This document shows, piece by piece, positions 17,878-27,061 of a stretch of DNA of 37,436 nt. This stretch comes from a bacterium (GTDB lineage Bacteria > CLD3). Both the position numbers and the translations under genes were made by a program. The number at the start of each line of letters is the position of its first letter. Within the stretch, counting starts at the first letter, position 1. The notes under the pieces are model-generated. The model worked only from the letters and a program-made list of their open reading frames with translations, was not told the origin of the DNA and made no database searches. The stretch is from assembly GCA_020850775.1 (NCBI GenBank), contig JADZEA010000127.1, positions 1 to 37,436 on the forward strand. The letters run 5' to 3'.

Positions 17878-19440
17878 TTGAACACGATTTTAGCGACAGA
17901 CCCCGTAAACGAAAAGGTTGTCAGGGATTTTACTGAAAAAACAGGAATTGAAATTCACCAAAAAACTTCTCTGACTGAAGAAGAATTGTTAAAAGAAATC
18001 GCAAACTACAAGTTTCTGGTTGTTCGCAGCGGAACACAAGTTACAAAAAAAGTCATTGAAGCAGGAAAAAAGCTAAAAATCATTGCCCGTGCAGGAGTTG
18101 GCGTTGACAATGTTGACACAAAAGCAGCAAGTTCAGCAGGAATTTTGGTGATTAATGCTCCGGACGGAAACACGGTTTCAGCAGCAGAACACACTTTAGC
18201 CTTGATTTTATCAAGTGCGAGAAACATTCCTCAAGCTCACCAAAGCCTCGTTTCAGGAAAGTGGGAACGAAAAAACGGCTTTGAACTCAATGAAAAAACC
18301 ATCGGAATCGTTGGCTTTGGAAAAATCGGACGTGAAGTCGCAAAACGTTCGCTTTCTTTTGGGATGAAAGTTCTTGCTTTTGACCCGTTTTTATCGCTTG
18401 AAGTTGCTGAAAAGCTAAAAGTTAAGCCGGCAACTTTGGAAGAAATTTGGGAAAACGCAGAAATTATCACGCTTCACGTTCCGCAAAACAAACAAACTGA
18501 AGGAATGATTAACAAGGAAACTTTCGCAAAACTCAGGAAAAAACCACTGCTTGTAAACTGTGCGAGAGGAAAATTAATCAACCAAAATGATTTGATTGAA
18601 GCACTTAAAACGGGAAAAATCCGCGGAGTTGCGCTTGATGTTTTCCCAACTGAACCACCAGAACCAACGGAGCTTTTCACACTTCCAAACGCTGTTCTGA
18701 CTCCTCACCTTGGAGCTTCAACGGTTGAAGCGAGCAAAAACGTAACGGCTTCAGTTCTTGACGAAATTGCCCTTTACGTCAAAACTGGAAGTGTTTTGAA
18801 TGCTGTAAACTCACCAATTTCGGATTTAACTTTGCTGACGAGCCTGAAAACTTTGCTTTCGCTTTCTGAAAACATTGGAGTTTTGGGGAACAAGCTCAGC
18901 GAAAAATTCCCGAAAAGGTTAAAAGTCAGTTACTTCGGTAAGGTTTCTGAACTCAAGCCAATCGCCTGTGCTTTTTTGGTTGGTTTTTTCAAGGAAACGA
19001 ACGACGTGAACTACTTTAATGTTTTTCCGCTTTGCAGCGAAAAGGGAATTGAAATTGTTGAAGAACTGGTTCAGACTACAGGGAACTTTGACGTTTTGCG
19101 TGTTGAAATCGAAAGCGAAGACGAAAAAATTGTGATTGAAGGAAGTTTGCTTACCGAAGACCATCCAAAAATTTTAAGAATTAATGGTTTTGAGTTTGAG
19201 TTTGAGCCAAAGGGAGAGATTGTTTTGATTGAAAACAGCGACATTCCGGGCGTTATCGGAAAAATTGGAATGACTTTAGCGGAAAAAAATGTAAACATTG
19301 CGGAGTTCAGGCTTGCACGAAACCCAAATTCACCAAACGCAATGGCTGTTTTGAAAATTGATTCTGAGGCAAACACTGAAATTCTTGAGGCACTGAAAAA
19401 GATTAACGGAGTCAAATCCGTGAAACAAATTAAATTTTAA
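17878..19440 (+). CDS. serA: D-3-phosphoglycerate dehydrogenase (long form with ACT domain)
   Basis: This 520-aa enzyme oxidises 3-phosphoglycerate to 3-phosphohydroxypyruvate, the first step of serine synthesis. The D-2-hydroxyacid dehydrogenase features are ARAGVGVDNVD, the NAD fold GIVGFGKIGREVAKR, the catalytic Arg in VNCARGKLI, Glu in DVFPTEPPEP, and His in LTPHLGAST. A substrate-binding domain and a C-terminal ACT domain (IENSDIPGVIGKIGMTL onward) complete the long form, as in mycobacterial SerA, and suggest serine feedback control. The start is a TTG at 17878 behind AAAGGTGCAAAA, the same leader pattern as the 25120 and 27062 genes. pcrA starts 8 bp downstream. Confidence 0.96.
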   Translation: MNTILATDPVNEKVVRDFTEKTGIEIHQKTSLTEEELLKEIANYKFLVVRSGTQVTKKVIEAGKKLKIIARAGVGVDNVDTKAASSAGILVINAPDGNTVSAAEHTLALILSSARNIPQAHQSLVSGKWERKNGFELNEKTIGIVGFGKIGREVAKRSLSFGMKVLAFDPFLSLEVAEKLKVKPATLEEIWENAEIITLHVPQNKQTEGMINKETFAKLRKKPLLVNCARGKLINQNDLIEALKTGKIRGVALDVFPTEPPEPTELFTLPNAVLTPHLGASTVEASKNVTASVLDEIALYVKTGSVLNAVNSPISDLTLLTSLKTLLSLSENIGVLGNKLSEKFPKRLKVSYFGKVSELKPIACAFLVGFFKETNDVNYFNVFPLCSEKGIEIVEELVQTTGNFDVLRVEIESEDEKIVIEGSLLTEDHPKILRINGFEFEFEPKGEIVLIENSDIPGVIGKIGMTLAEKNVNIAEFRLARNPNSPNAMAVLKIDSEANTEILEALKKINGVKSVKQIKF

Positions 19441-19448
19441 GGGAAAAA

Positions 19449-21638
19449 ATGCCTTTGTTAGATGAATTGAACGAAAAACAACAAGAAGCGGTGATTAATT
19501 TTAACGGACCTTCTTTGATACTTTCGGGAGCAGGAAGTGGTAAAACACGCGTTTTGACTTACAGAATTGCTTTTATGATTGAGAAAGGTGTTCGTCCCTG
19601 GAATATTTTGTCTGTAACTTTTACTAACAAAGCAGCAAAAGAAATGGTTGAACGGCTTGAACGGCTAATCGGAGCTAACGGAAGAGACGTTTGGGCAGGA
19701 ACGTTTCACTCTACTTTTGCAAAAATTTTACGAAGAGATGCTCACCTTTTAGGCTACGACAGAAATTTTAACATTTACGACAGCGACGACTCAAAAACAA
19801 TAATCAAGTCAATCATCACAAACGACCTGAAAGGTGATACAAAAATGCTCAACCCAAACATTGTTCGCTCAAAAATTTCAGGTGCAAAAAACAAGTTGGT
19901 TTCGCCTTCTGTTTTTGCGAGCCAGGCAGGAAATTTTTTTGAAAGGGAAGTTGCGGAAGTTTACAACGTTTACCAAAAAAGGCTAAGGCAAAACAATGCG
20001 ATGGATTTTGACGATTTGATTTTGGTTCCAATCCAGCTTTTTGAACAGCATCCAAAAGTTCTTGAAGCCTACCAAAACAAGTTTTCCTACATTCTTGTTG
20101 ACGAGTACCAAGACACAAACCACGCACAGTACAAACTCATAAACTTGCTTGCAGCTACTCACAGAAATCTTTGTGTGATTGGCGACGACGACCAGTCAAT
20201 TTATTCTTTTCGCGGAGCAGACATTTCAAACATTTTGAATTTTGAAAAAGATTACCCTGAAACAAAAATTTTTAAACTTGAACAAAACTACCGTTCAACA
20301 AAAAATATTTTGCAGGCAGCAAGCGACGTTGTTAGCAACAATGTTTTGCGGAAGGAAAAAACGATTTGGACAGCAAACGGAAAAGGTGAAAAAATTGCAC
20401 TTCTTGAAGCGTACGATGAAAAAGGAGAAGCCTTAAACGTTCTGACACACCTGACGAAGGAAATTACAATCAACAAGAAAAAATTCAGTGATTTTGCGGT
20501 TCTTTACAGGACGAACTCACAATCACGGGTTTTGGAAGACGTTTTGCGGATTAACGGGATTTCTTACAGAGTTTTTGGTGGTTTAAAATTTTACGACAGA
20601 AAAGAAATCAAAGACGTTTTGGCTTACCTGAAAATCCTTGTTAATCCGCGGGACGACCAGACTTTAAAGAGAATTGTTAATTATCCTTCGCGGAAAATTG
20701 GAGACACTTCAGTTACGGCAATTGAGGATTTTGCAAACAAAAAACAGTGTTCAATGCTTGAAGTTTGTGCGTTTCCGGAGAGTGTTTTTGGTCTTTCGGC
20801 GAGAAGTTACGGAGCGGTGAAAAGGTTTTACGATGAAATTTCAGAAGCAAAGGAAAAGGCAGAAATTTTGCCTTTGGATGAACTTGTAAACTTTGTGGCA
20901 GAAAAATTTCGCCTTGTAAAAGTTTACGAAGAAGAGGGTTCTGAGGAATCGCTTATCCGGAAAGAAAATATTTTAGAGTTGCTTGAGGGAATTAAGGAAT
21001 TTTACGAAGAACGTGAAGACAAAACTTTGACGGCATTTTTGCAGGAAGTTTCGTTAATTACCGATGTTGACAAAGCGAATGAATCCACTGAAGCAGTAAC
21101 TTTAATGACTGTTCACTCGGCAAAAGGGCTTGAGTTTCCTGTTGTTTTTGTTGCAGGACTTGAAGACGGGCTTTTCCCGATTCTTTCGCAAGACAAGCAA
21201 GAAAAAGAAATTGAAGAGGAAAGAAGGCTTTTTTACGTTGCGGTAACTCGTGCAAAAGAAAAATTGTTTTTGAGTTTTGCAAACAACAGAAGGCGTTTTG
21301 GTTACGACCTTGAGAGAGCCTCTAAATCCAGATTTTTGGAAGAGATTTCGGCTGAATTGCTTGACAATCTTTCTCAAACCAAGTTCAAATCTTACCTGAC
21401 AGAGACAAAAATTCCACAAAAAACGGTGAGTTCGGTAAGCCAACAAACGCAACCGGTAACTTTTAGTAAACCTTCGCAGAATTTTAGTGCGGGAATGGTA
21501 GTTACACACGAAGTTTTTGGAAAAGGTAAAATTTCAGCGGTTTCAGGAAGTGGAGCAGAGGCAAGATTAATTATTAATTTTGAAAGTGTTGGTGTAAAAA
21601 CTTTAATTGTAAAATTTGCGAAATTAGAGATTTTGTAG
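19449..21638 (+). CDS. pcrA: ATP-dependent DNA helicase PcrA/UvrD (superfamily 1)
   Basis: This 729-aa 3'-5' helicase acts in nucleotide excision repair and replication-conflict removal. All SF1A motifs are present: I LSGAGSGKTRVL, Ia SVTFTNKAAKEM, II LVDEYQDTN, III GDDDQSIYSFRGAD, IV KLEQNYRST, V MTVHSAKGLEFPVVF, and VI EEERRLFYVAVTRAK. The C-terminus (AGMVVTHEVFGKGKISAVSG to the end) is the Tudor-like domain that binds RNA polymerase in PcrA. Length is normal. AAGGG lies 5 bases before the ATG, overlapping the serA stop, so it is in an operon with serA without an evident functional link. Confidence 0.95.
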   Translation: MPLLDELNEKQQEAVINFNGPSLILSGAGSGKTRVLTYRIAFMIEKGVRPWNILSVTFTNKAAKEMVERLERLIGANGRDVWAGTFHSTFAKILRRDAHLLGYDRNFNIYDSDDSKTIIKSIITNDLKGDTKMLNPNIVRSKISGAKNKLVSPSVFASQAGNFFEREVAEVYNVYQKRLRQNNAMDFDDLILVPIQLFEQHPKVLEAYQNKFSYILVDEYQDTNHAQYKLINLLAATHRNLCVIGDDDQSIYSFRGADISNILNFEKDYPETKIFKLEQNYRSTKNILQAASDVVSNNVLRKEKTIWTANGKGEKIALLEAYDEKGEALNVLTHLTKEITINKKKFSDFAVLYRTNSQSRVLEDVLRINGISYRVFGGLKFYDRKEIKDVLAYLKILVNPRDDQTLKRIVNYPSRKIGDTSVTAIEDFANKKQCSMLEVCAFPESVFGLSARSYGAVKRFYDEISEAKEKAEILPLDELVNFVAEKFRLVKVYEEEGSEESLIRKENILELLEGIKEFYEEREDKTLTAFLQEVSLITDVDKANESTEAVTLMTVHSAKGLEFPVVFVAGLEDGLFPILSQDKQEKEIEEERRLFYVAVTRAKEKLFLSFANNRRRFGYDLERASKSRFLEEISAELLDNLSQTKFKSYLTETKIPQKTVSSVSQQTQPVTFSKPSQNFSAGMVVTHEVFGKGKISAVSGSGAEARLIINFESVGVKTLIVKFAKLEIL

Positions 21639-21684
21639 TTAATTAGCTTTCACAAAAATTTAGTAAGTGCAGGTTTCTCTAAAA

Positions 21685-22992
21685 TTAATTCCTGATTTCT
21701 TTAAAGCCAATCACGTCCATAAAAGCACTGACGCTAAAAACTGCTTTGCCAATTCCTGCTTCACCGTAGCCTTTGGGTGAAGGAAGTTTGTACTTTTCAA
21801 AAGTGTTTTTCCAGGCTAAAAGCAACTTGCAAAAATATTCCAAAGGAGCAGATTCCTGATGCCCTAAAGCTGCCAAAGGTTCAGGACACCAAGTCGTAAA
21901 ACGCGGAACAATTCCTTTGCTCATAAAAAATTCCAAACCTTCAGTTGTGCTTGAAATTGCTTCATCAATGTTTTGGAAGCCTGTTTGTTTGTTCATCTCA
22001 ACTCCGCCAACAAAGTTTGGAATTACGTTTTCTGCACCAAAAACTTCTGACGCTCTGACAACACGTTCAATCCAGTTTTCAAAACCAATCAGCCTTTCCT
22101 TTCCGGGACAGATTTTTGCAAACATTTCTTTTCCCCAAACTTCGTAGTTCGGATGATAAATTTCAACTCCAGCATTTTTTAGCTTTTGGCAATCCTCAAA
22201 AGTCCACGCCTGAACAACAGCCTTTGAAATCCAGCGGTTTGGAAACTTGTTGTTAATTGCTTCCGCGTACTTCAGGTAAAAATCAACTTCGCTTTCACCT
22301 TGCAAATCCGTAACAACGCTTCCACCAGTCAGAGTGTAGGCTTTTGCTGTTGTGTCAAACTCGTTCACGTAGTTTAGTGCTTCCAAAATTTCTTCAATGC
22401 TTTTAATTCCCGTGTAGGTTCTGCCTGCTTTTCGCTGCTGAATAAAATTTGTGTTCAGGTCGCAAAACTGACACTGCTCTTTCCCGTCAAAGTACTGACA
22501 CATCCGGTAAGCGGTCAGGTAAAGCAGGTAACCCCATTCAATCACAGGACAAATTTCACCGATTGGTTTTCCATTAATTTTTTCGTGCCTGTAGTAATCA
22601 GGAACTGGATGGTACTCAACTTCACCAAGGTTCATTTTGTCAAGCGTTAAAGTAATTTTTCCTTCGCACAAAGTTACTAAGTAAGGCGATTCCGGATTTA
22701 TTCTCACCGAAATCGTAGTTGGTAAAAGCCTGAAATCACCGTTTTTGATGCGGATTTCTTCAGGAGCTTTCAGGTTTTCCTGATTTTTCATTTCTTTGAG
22801 TTCAACAAGGTCAAACGTAAAAATGAAGTAATCCTTTGGTTTGTAACCACTTACAATTTTCAAGGCGTCTTCACTAAAGTTCAAACCACGTCGCAAAACA
22901 TCTTGTTTGATTATCGCTTCAACGGGAAGGTTTCTAAACTCTTCAATATTTTTTAGCAGTGTTTCAGAAAAAGTAGAATTTGTCGTAATCAT
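21685..22992 (-). CDS. Radical SAM protein with non-canonical C-x8-C-x2-C cluster motif
   Basis: This 435-aa protein has one cysteine cluster able to hold the radical SAM [4Fe-4S]: RMCQYFDGKEQCQFCDLN (Cys165, Cys174, Cys177). The CQFCDLN end and the later LTGGSVVTD (GGE-like SAM-binding segment), VVQAWTFEDCQKLKNAGVEIY and NFVGGVEM fit a radical SAM TIM barrel. The spacing C-x8-C-x2-C replaces the usual C-x3-C-x2-C. About 145 N-terminal residues precede the barrel and are not a domain I recognise. Substrate is unknown. It follows glyA after 55 bp, but a terminator hairpin lies between them, so cotranscription is uncertain. Confidence 0.8.
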   Translation of the reverse strand: MITTNSTFSETLLKNIEEFRNLPVEAIIKQDVLRRGLNFSEDALKIVSGYKPKDYFIFTFDLVELKEMKNQENLKAPEEIRIKNGDFRLLPTTISVRINPESPYLVTLCEGKITLTLDKMNLGEVEYHPVPDYYRHEKINGKPIGEICPVIEWGYLLYLTAYRMCQYFDGKEQCQFCDLNTNFIQQRKAGRTYTGIKSIEEILEALNYVNEFDTTAKAYTLTGGSVVTDLQGESEVDFYLKYAEAINNKFPNRWISKAVVQAWTFEDCQKLKNAGVEIYHPNYEVWGKEMFAKICPGKERLIGFENWIERVVRASEVFGAENVIPNFVGGVEMNKQTGFQNIDEAISSTTEGLEFFMSKGIVPRFTTWCPEPLAALGHQESAPLEYFCKLLLAWKNTFEKYKLPSPKGYGEAGIGKAVFSVSAFMDVIGFKEIRN

Positions 22993-23003
22993 TTTTGCCT
23001 TTA

Positions 23004-23038
23004 AAAATTAACCTTCAAAGTTTTTCATTTTGAAGGTT
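23004..23038 (-). terminator. Intrinsic terminator of glyA
   Basis: On the minus strand, AACCTTCAAA (complement of 23029-23038) pairs with TTTGAAGGTT (complement of 23010-23019), a perfect 10-bp stem with a 9-nt loop followed by AATTTTTAA. It lies 10 bases past the glyA stop. Its stem is the same sequence as the gltA terminator stem. Confidence 0.78.
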
Positions 23039-23047
23039 GGAAAAAAT

Positions 23048-24334
23048 CTAAGCGTAAAGTGGAAATTGCTTGCAAAGTTCTGAAACTGTTTCTCGTACTT
23101 CGTGAATTACTTGTTCGTTTTCAGCATTTTTAATAGTTTTTGCAATCAGGTTCCCAATGATTTTCATTTCATTTTGCTTAAAACCTCTTGTTGTCAGCGC
23201 CGGAGTTCCAATCCTGACACCACTCGTAACAAAAGGACTTTTTTTATCAAACGGAACCATATTTTTATTGGTTGTGATTCCTGCGTGTTCAAGAAGTGTT
23301 TCAGCTTTTTTTCCTGTAATTTCTTTGTCTGAAAGGTCAATCAAAATTAAGTGATTGTCTGTTCCACCGGAAACCAACTTAAAATCGTGTGAAAGCAAAG
23401 TTTCAGCCAGAACTTTTGCATTTTTAATGACTTGCTTTGAGTAATTTTGGAAATCTTCCGTTAATGCTTCACCAAAAGCAACAGCTTTTCCTGCGATTAC
23501 GTGCATCAAAGGTCCGCCTTGAATTCCAGGCATTACAGTAGAGTCAATTAATTCAGACATCATTTTTGTTCTTCCCGTTTTTGGGGCGGTTTTCCCAAAC
23601 GGGTTTTCAAAATCTTTTCCCATCAAAATCATTCCACCACGAGGTCCACGCAAGGTTTTGTGAGTTGTAGTTGTTACGACGTGGCAAAAAGGAATCGGCG
23701 ATTGCAAAAGCCCGGAAGCAATCAAACCTGCCGGGTGAGCGATGTCCGCAAACAAAAAAGCACCAACTTCGTCAGCAATTTCTCTGAATTTTGAGTAATC
23801 AATTTCTCTTGGGTAAGCGCTTCCACCAGCGATAATCATTTTGGGTTTGTGTTCGTGGGCTTGCTTTCTGACGTCGTCAAAATCAATCAGGTTCGTTTTT
23901 TCAGAGACGCCGTAAGGAACGATTTTGTAGAGTTGCCCTGAAAAATTTACTGGTGAGCCGTGAGTTAAGTGTCCGCCGTGAGCCAAATTCATTCCAAGAA
24001 CGGTGTCCCCAACATTTATAAAAGTAAGGTAAGTTCCGAGGTTTGCCTGCGAGCCGGAATGAGGCTGAACGTTTGCGTACTCTGCACCAAAAAGTTTTTT
24101 TGCTCTGTCTCTTGCAATGTTTTCGGCGACGTCAACAGCTTCACAACCTCCGTAGTAACGGTTTCCGGGATAGCCTTCTGCGTACTTGTTGGTTAGGACT
24201 GAACCAACAGCTTCAAGCACTGCTTTGCTGACAAAATTCTCACTTGCAATCATTTCCAAAGTGTTTTGTTCGCGGTAAAGTTCCTTTTGCAAACTTGCAA
24301 AAACTTCGGGATCCTGATTTTTTATGACTGACAT
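23048..24334 (-). CDS. glyA: Serine hydroxymethyltransferase
   Basis: This 428-aa PLP enzyme interconverts serine and glycine with tetrahydrofolate, the main one-carbon source. The N-terminal [32 protein letters not shown] and [13 protein letters not shown] are family hallmarks. The PLP lysine is Lys226 in [16 protein letters not shown]. Length is normal. An ACGGAG SD lies 6 bases upstream of the ATG. With serA and ltaE it completes serine-glycine metabolism in this window. A 147-bp divergent region separates it from the secreted-protein gene. Confidence 0.97.
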   Translation of the reverse strand: MSVIKNQDPEVFASLQKELYREQNTLEMIASENFVSKAVLEAVGSVLTNKYAEGYPGNRYYGGCEAVDVAENIARDRAKKLFGAEYANVQPHSGSQANLGTYLTFINVGDTVLGMNLAHGGHLTHGSPVNFSGQLYKIVPYGVSEKTNLIDFDDVRKQAHEHKPKMIIAGGSAYPREIDYSKFREIADEVGAFLFADIAHPAGLIASGLLQSPIPFCHVVTTTTHKTLRGPRGGMILMGKDFENPFGKTAPKTGRTKMMSELIDSTVMPGIQGGPLMHVIAGKAVAFGEALTEDFQNYSKQVIKNAKVLAETLLSHDFKLVSGGTDNHLILIDLSDKEITGKKAETLLEHAGITTNKNMVPFDKKSPFVTSGVRIGTPALTTRGFKQNEMKIIGNLIAKTIKNAENEQVIHEVRETVSELCKQFPLYA

Positions 24335-24481
24335 TTTTATCTCCGTGTAAAATTGGTTTTCTTCTTTTTAACACTAAATTTAGCAACTTTAAGTTAAAAA
24401 ATAGAATGTTTTTTTAGCCATCTTTAGTTATCTTTAAGCCGTCAAAGGTTTTAGTTTTTACTAAACAATAAGAATTTAAAA
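24335..24481. promoter_or_regulatory. Divergent control region between glyA and the secreted-protein gene
   Basis: This 147-bp AT-rich gap contains GAATG-T7-AGC at 24404-24418, which closely matches an element upstream of the DegT-type gene. It also has a small hairpin TTAGT/ACTAA around 24447-24460 and CTTTAAGCC at 24432-24440, which recurs upstream of moaC. Both divergent genes must have promoters here, but the exact -10/-35 or -7/-33 boxes cannot be fixed by eye. Confidence 0.35.
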
Positions 24482-25093
24482 ATGAAAAAAGCATTTTTTT
24501 TACTTCTGTTTTGCACAAATCTTGCTTTTGCAGACAAAATTTTCCTGAAAAACGGGAACGCTTTGGAAGGAAAATTTATCGGGCAGGTTGATTCAACAAT
24601 TACTTTTGAAGTTTGGCTCGGCAGAAAAATTATTTCTCTTGAGTTCCAACAATCAAAAGTTGACTCAATGGTTACAGGAACAGAAACAAAAAATGACAAA
24701 CTTTTGAAGGAACTAAAAGTTCAGCTTGACTCTTTGGACAGAAAAAATCCAAACGACTGGTTTGAGCTTGGGATTTGGTGCAGAAAAAACAGGCATTTTG
24801 AAGACGAGGCTCAGGAATGTTTTTACAAAGCATTGGAAGTTGACCCTCACCACCAGTTGGCTTTGATGGAATTAGGTTTGAAACAAAGTTCACCGCGTGC
24901 AATCCGCATTTCTTACACAAAAACCAAACCTTCAGGTTCGTCGGTTCCATCTTTAGATGCAGGAAATTTTGAAGACATTAATTCACTTGTTGGAAATATT
25001 TTAAATTCTGTGCTTTCAGGTTCTGATTCAATGGGTTCAGGTACGGAACTGAACAACCTTTTGAACCAGTTGACTAAACAGTCCGGAAACTAA
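24482..25093 (+). CDS. Secreted small protein of unknown function with possible TPR segment
   Basis: This 203-aa protein has a clear Sec signal peptide (MKKAFFLLLFCTNLAFA, cleavage before DK). The mature start DKIFLKNGNALEGKFIG resembles the short beta-rich segments in secreted FCB proteins that read D-x-I-x-L-K-N-G-x-x-L-x-G. The region about 75-125 (NPNDWFELGIWCRKNRHFEDEAQE, CFYKALEVDPHHQLALMELG) looks like one or two TPR helices pairs. The C-terminus is Ser/Gly-rich with an amphipathic end. Function is not recognised. It is cotranscribed with the acyl-CoA dehydrogenase by position (26 bp gap), but a functional link is not evident. Confidence 0.75.
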   Translation: MKKAFFLLLFCTNLAFADKIFLKNGNALEGKFIGQVDSTITFEVWLGRKIISLEFQQSKVDSMVTGTETKNDKLLKELKVQLDSLDRKNPNDWFELGIWCRKNRHFEDEAQECFYKALEVDPHHQLALMELGLKQSSPRAIRISYTKTKPSGSSVPSLDAGNFEDINSLVGNILNSVLSGSDSMGSGTELNNLLNQLTKQSGN

Positions 25094-25119
25094 AAAAAAT
25101 TAAATTTTAAGGTGCAAAA

Positions 25120-26289
25120 ATGCAAAATTTTATTGGTGTAGATTATTTTGATTTTGACTCTCTTCTTAACGAGGAGGAAATTTTAGTCAGAAATTCAGTT
25201 AGAGATTTTGTTTCTGAAAATCTCATTCCCGTAATTGAAAAACATTACGAGGAAGCAACTTTTCCAAATTACTTAATTCCAAAACTTGCAGAACTTGGAA
25301 TTTTTGGAGCGAACCTTCCTGAAAAATACGGTTGTGCAAATCTTAACAATGTTGCTTACGGTTTAATTATGCAGGAACTTGAAAGAGGCGACAGTGGAAT
25401 CAGGAGTTTTGCTTCTGTTCAAGGTGCTTTGGTGATGTATCCGATTTTCACTTACGGAAGTGAAGAACAAAAAGATTACTGGTTGCCTTTGCTTGCTTCA
25501 GGGAAAAAAATCGGCTGTTTTGGTTTGACTGAACCAGATTTTGGTTCAAATCCGGGCGGAATGATTACGCGGGCAGTTAAAGACGGAAATTCTTACGTTC
25601 TTAACGGTGCAAAAATGTGGATTACAAACGGAACTGTTGCAGACGTTGCAGTTGTTTGGGCAAAACTTGACGGAGTTGTCAAAGGATTTTTAGTTGAAAA
25701 AGGAACTCCCGGTTTTTCTGCTCCTGAAACAAAAGGCAAGTTTTCACTTCGTGCTTCCGTTACAAGCGAACTGATTTTTCAGGATGTCCGAATTCCACTT
25801 GAAAACTTACTTCCAAAAGCAGACGGTTTAGCTGGTCCTTTAGGTTGTTTAAATCAGGCACGTTACGGAATTGCCTGGGGCGTGATTGGTTCAATGCTTG
25901 CTTGCTACGATTCCGCTTTGAACTACTCAAAAACAAGAATTCAGTTTGATAAACCAATTGCTTCTTTCCAAATTATTCAGGATAAACTCGCAAAAATGCT
26001 TACTGAAATTGTTAAAGCACAATTTATGACTTTACAACTTGGAAGATTGAAAGATGCAGGAAAACTTCGCCACCAGCAAGTCTCACTTGCAAAACGAAAC
26101 AACTGCCGTGAAGCACTTGAAATTGCAAGAGCCGCAAGAGACATTCACGGTGCAAACGGAATCGCTAACGAGTATCCCGTAATGCGACACATGTGTAATC
26201 TTGAGTCTGTAAAAACCTACGAAGGAACGGAAGACATCCACGCTTTAATCATCGGTGCAGACATCACAGGAATTCAGGCATTCAGATAA
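25120..26289 (+). CDS. Acyl-CoA dehydrogenase, glutaryl-CoA dehydrogenase type
   Basis: This 389-aa FAD flavoprotein matches glutaryl-CoA dehydrogenase (GCDH) most closely: GIRSFASVQGALVMYPI carries the Arg (Arg95) that binds the glutaryl carboxylate in GCDH, followed by TYGSEEQKDYWLP. Other motifs are FGLTEPDFGSNPGGM, KMWITNG and ARDIHGANGIANEYPV. The catalytic base is Glu368 in TYEGTEDIHAL. GCDH oxidises and decarboxylates glutaryl-CoA to crotonyl-CoA in lysine/tryptophan or aromatic-acid breakdown. No other pathway gene is adjacent. AAGGTG lies 5 bases before the ATG, and a strong terminator follows the gene. Confidence 0.88.
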   Translation: MQNFIGVDYFDFDSLLNEEEILVRNSVRDFVSENLIPVIEKHYEEATFPNYLIPKLAELGIFGANLPEKYGCANLNNVAYGLIMQELERGDSGIRSFASVQGALVMYPIFTYGSEEQKDYWLPLLASGKKIGCFGLTEPDFGSNPGGMITRAVKDGNSYVLNGAKMWITNGTVADVAVVWAKLDGVVKGFLVEKGTPGFSAPETKGKFSLRASVTSELIFQDVRIPLENLLPKADGLAGPLGCLNQARYGIAWGVIGSMLACYDSALNYSKTRIQFDKPIASFQIIQDKLAKMLTEIVKAQFMTLQLGRLKDAGKLRHQQVSLAKRNNCREALEIARAARDIHGANGIANEYPVMRHMCNLESVKTYEGTEDIHALIIGADITGIQAFR

Positions 26290-26303
26290 AAATTAGTGTT
26301 TTT

Positions 26304-26336
26304 AAGCCTTCAGTTTTTTTAATCCTGAAGGCTTTT
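26304..26336 (+). terminator. Intrinsic terminator of the acyl-CoA dehydrogenase gene
   Basis: A perfect 10-bp stem, AAGCCTTCAG (26304-26313) and CTGAAGGCTT (26325-26334), has an 11-nt loop and a short T-run (26333-26336). It lies 15 bases after the stop codon. It shares the CCTTCA/TGAAGG core with the gltA and glyA terminators. Confidence 0.82.
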
Positions 26337-26367
26337 AACTTTTCAAAGCACTAACTTCGGGAAAACC

Positions 26368-27057
26368 TTGAAAAAACCAACCCTTTCAATCATCGTTCCA
26401 ATTTTTAATGAAGAAAAAATACTTGCAGAATTTTTGGAGCAGTTTGCAAATTTTGAAAACATTGAAATTTTGCTCGTTGACGGAAAAAGCACGGATAAAA
26501 CTCAAAAAATTGCTAAAAATTTTCCCGTGAAATTCTTCGTTTGCTCACAAAGAGGCAGAGCTTTTCAAATGAATTTTGGAGCAAAACAAAGCAACTCCGA
26601 AAATTTATTTTTCATTCATTCGGATACAAAAATTACTTACAAGCACATTGAAACGGTGTTTTTTTATTTAGAAAAAGCAAACTTTGTTGCCGGTGCTTTT
26701 GGAATTGAAATTAACTCAGATAAAAAAATATTTAAAATAATCTCAAAAACTGCTAACATTCGTTCTAAAATTTCAGGAATTGCTTACGGCGACCAAGGGC
26801 TTTTTCTCAAAAAACAAACCTTCAACAAAGTTGGTGGTTTTCCTGAAATCCAAATTGGAGAAGACATAAAAATTTCGCAAAAACTAAAAAAAACAGGTAA
26901 AATTACTTTTGTCGGGCAAACGTTGAAAACCTCTCCAAGACGCTGGGAAAACGAAGGAATTATTTTTGTAACTCTAAGGAACTGGTTTTTGGCTGTCCTG
27001 ATTATTTTAGATTTTAACCCCGAAAAAATTGCTAAATTCTACAAAAACAAAAGGTGA
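26368..27057 (+). CDS. Family 2 glycosyltransferase, TIGR04283 type
   Basis: This 229-aa GT-A glycosyltransferase has the features of the TIGR04283 group, described as rSAM/selenodomain-associated and often listed under arsenosugar biosynthesis: LSIIVPIFNEEKIL, LLVDGKSTDKT, QRGRAFQMNFGAKQ, FFIHSDT (DxD-like), AYGDQGLFLKK, VGGFPEIQIGEDIKIS, and SPRRWENEG near the end. It lacks the C-terminal helices of polyprenyl-phosphate GT2 enzymes. The start is a TTG (26368); no in-frame ATG upstream is available. None of the usual partner genes (ArsS-type radical SAM, TIGR04282) is adjacent. Its end overlaps the nadB leader region. Confidence 0.83.
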   Translation: MKKPTLSIIVPIFNEEKILAEFLEQFANFENIEILLVDGKSTDKTQKIAKNFPVKFFVCSQRGRAFQMNFGAKQSNSENLFFIHSDTKITYKHIETVFFYLEKANFVAGAFGIEINSDKKIFKIISKTANIRSKISGIAYGDQGLFLKKQTFNKVGGFPEIQIGEDIKISQKLKKTGKITFVGQTLKTSPRRWENEGIIFVTLRNWFLAVLIILDFNPEKIAKFYKNKR

Positions 27058-27061
27058 AAAA

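Noticed and set aside
27029-27061. ATG start for nadB at 27029
   Set aside because: It lies inside the preceding glycosyltransferase gene without an SD; the TTG at 27062 has AAGGTG at good spacing and fits the family N-terminus.
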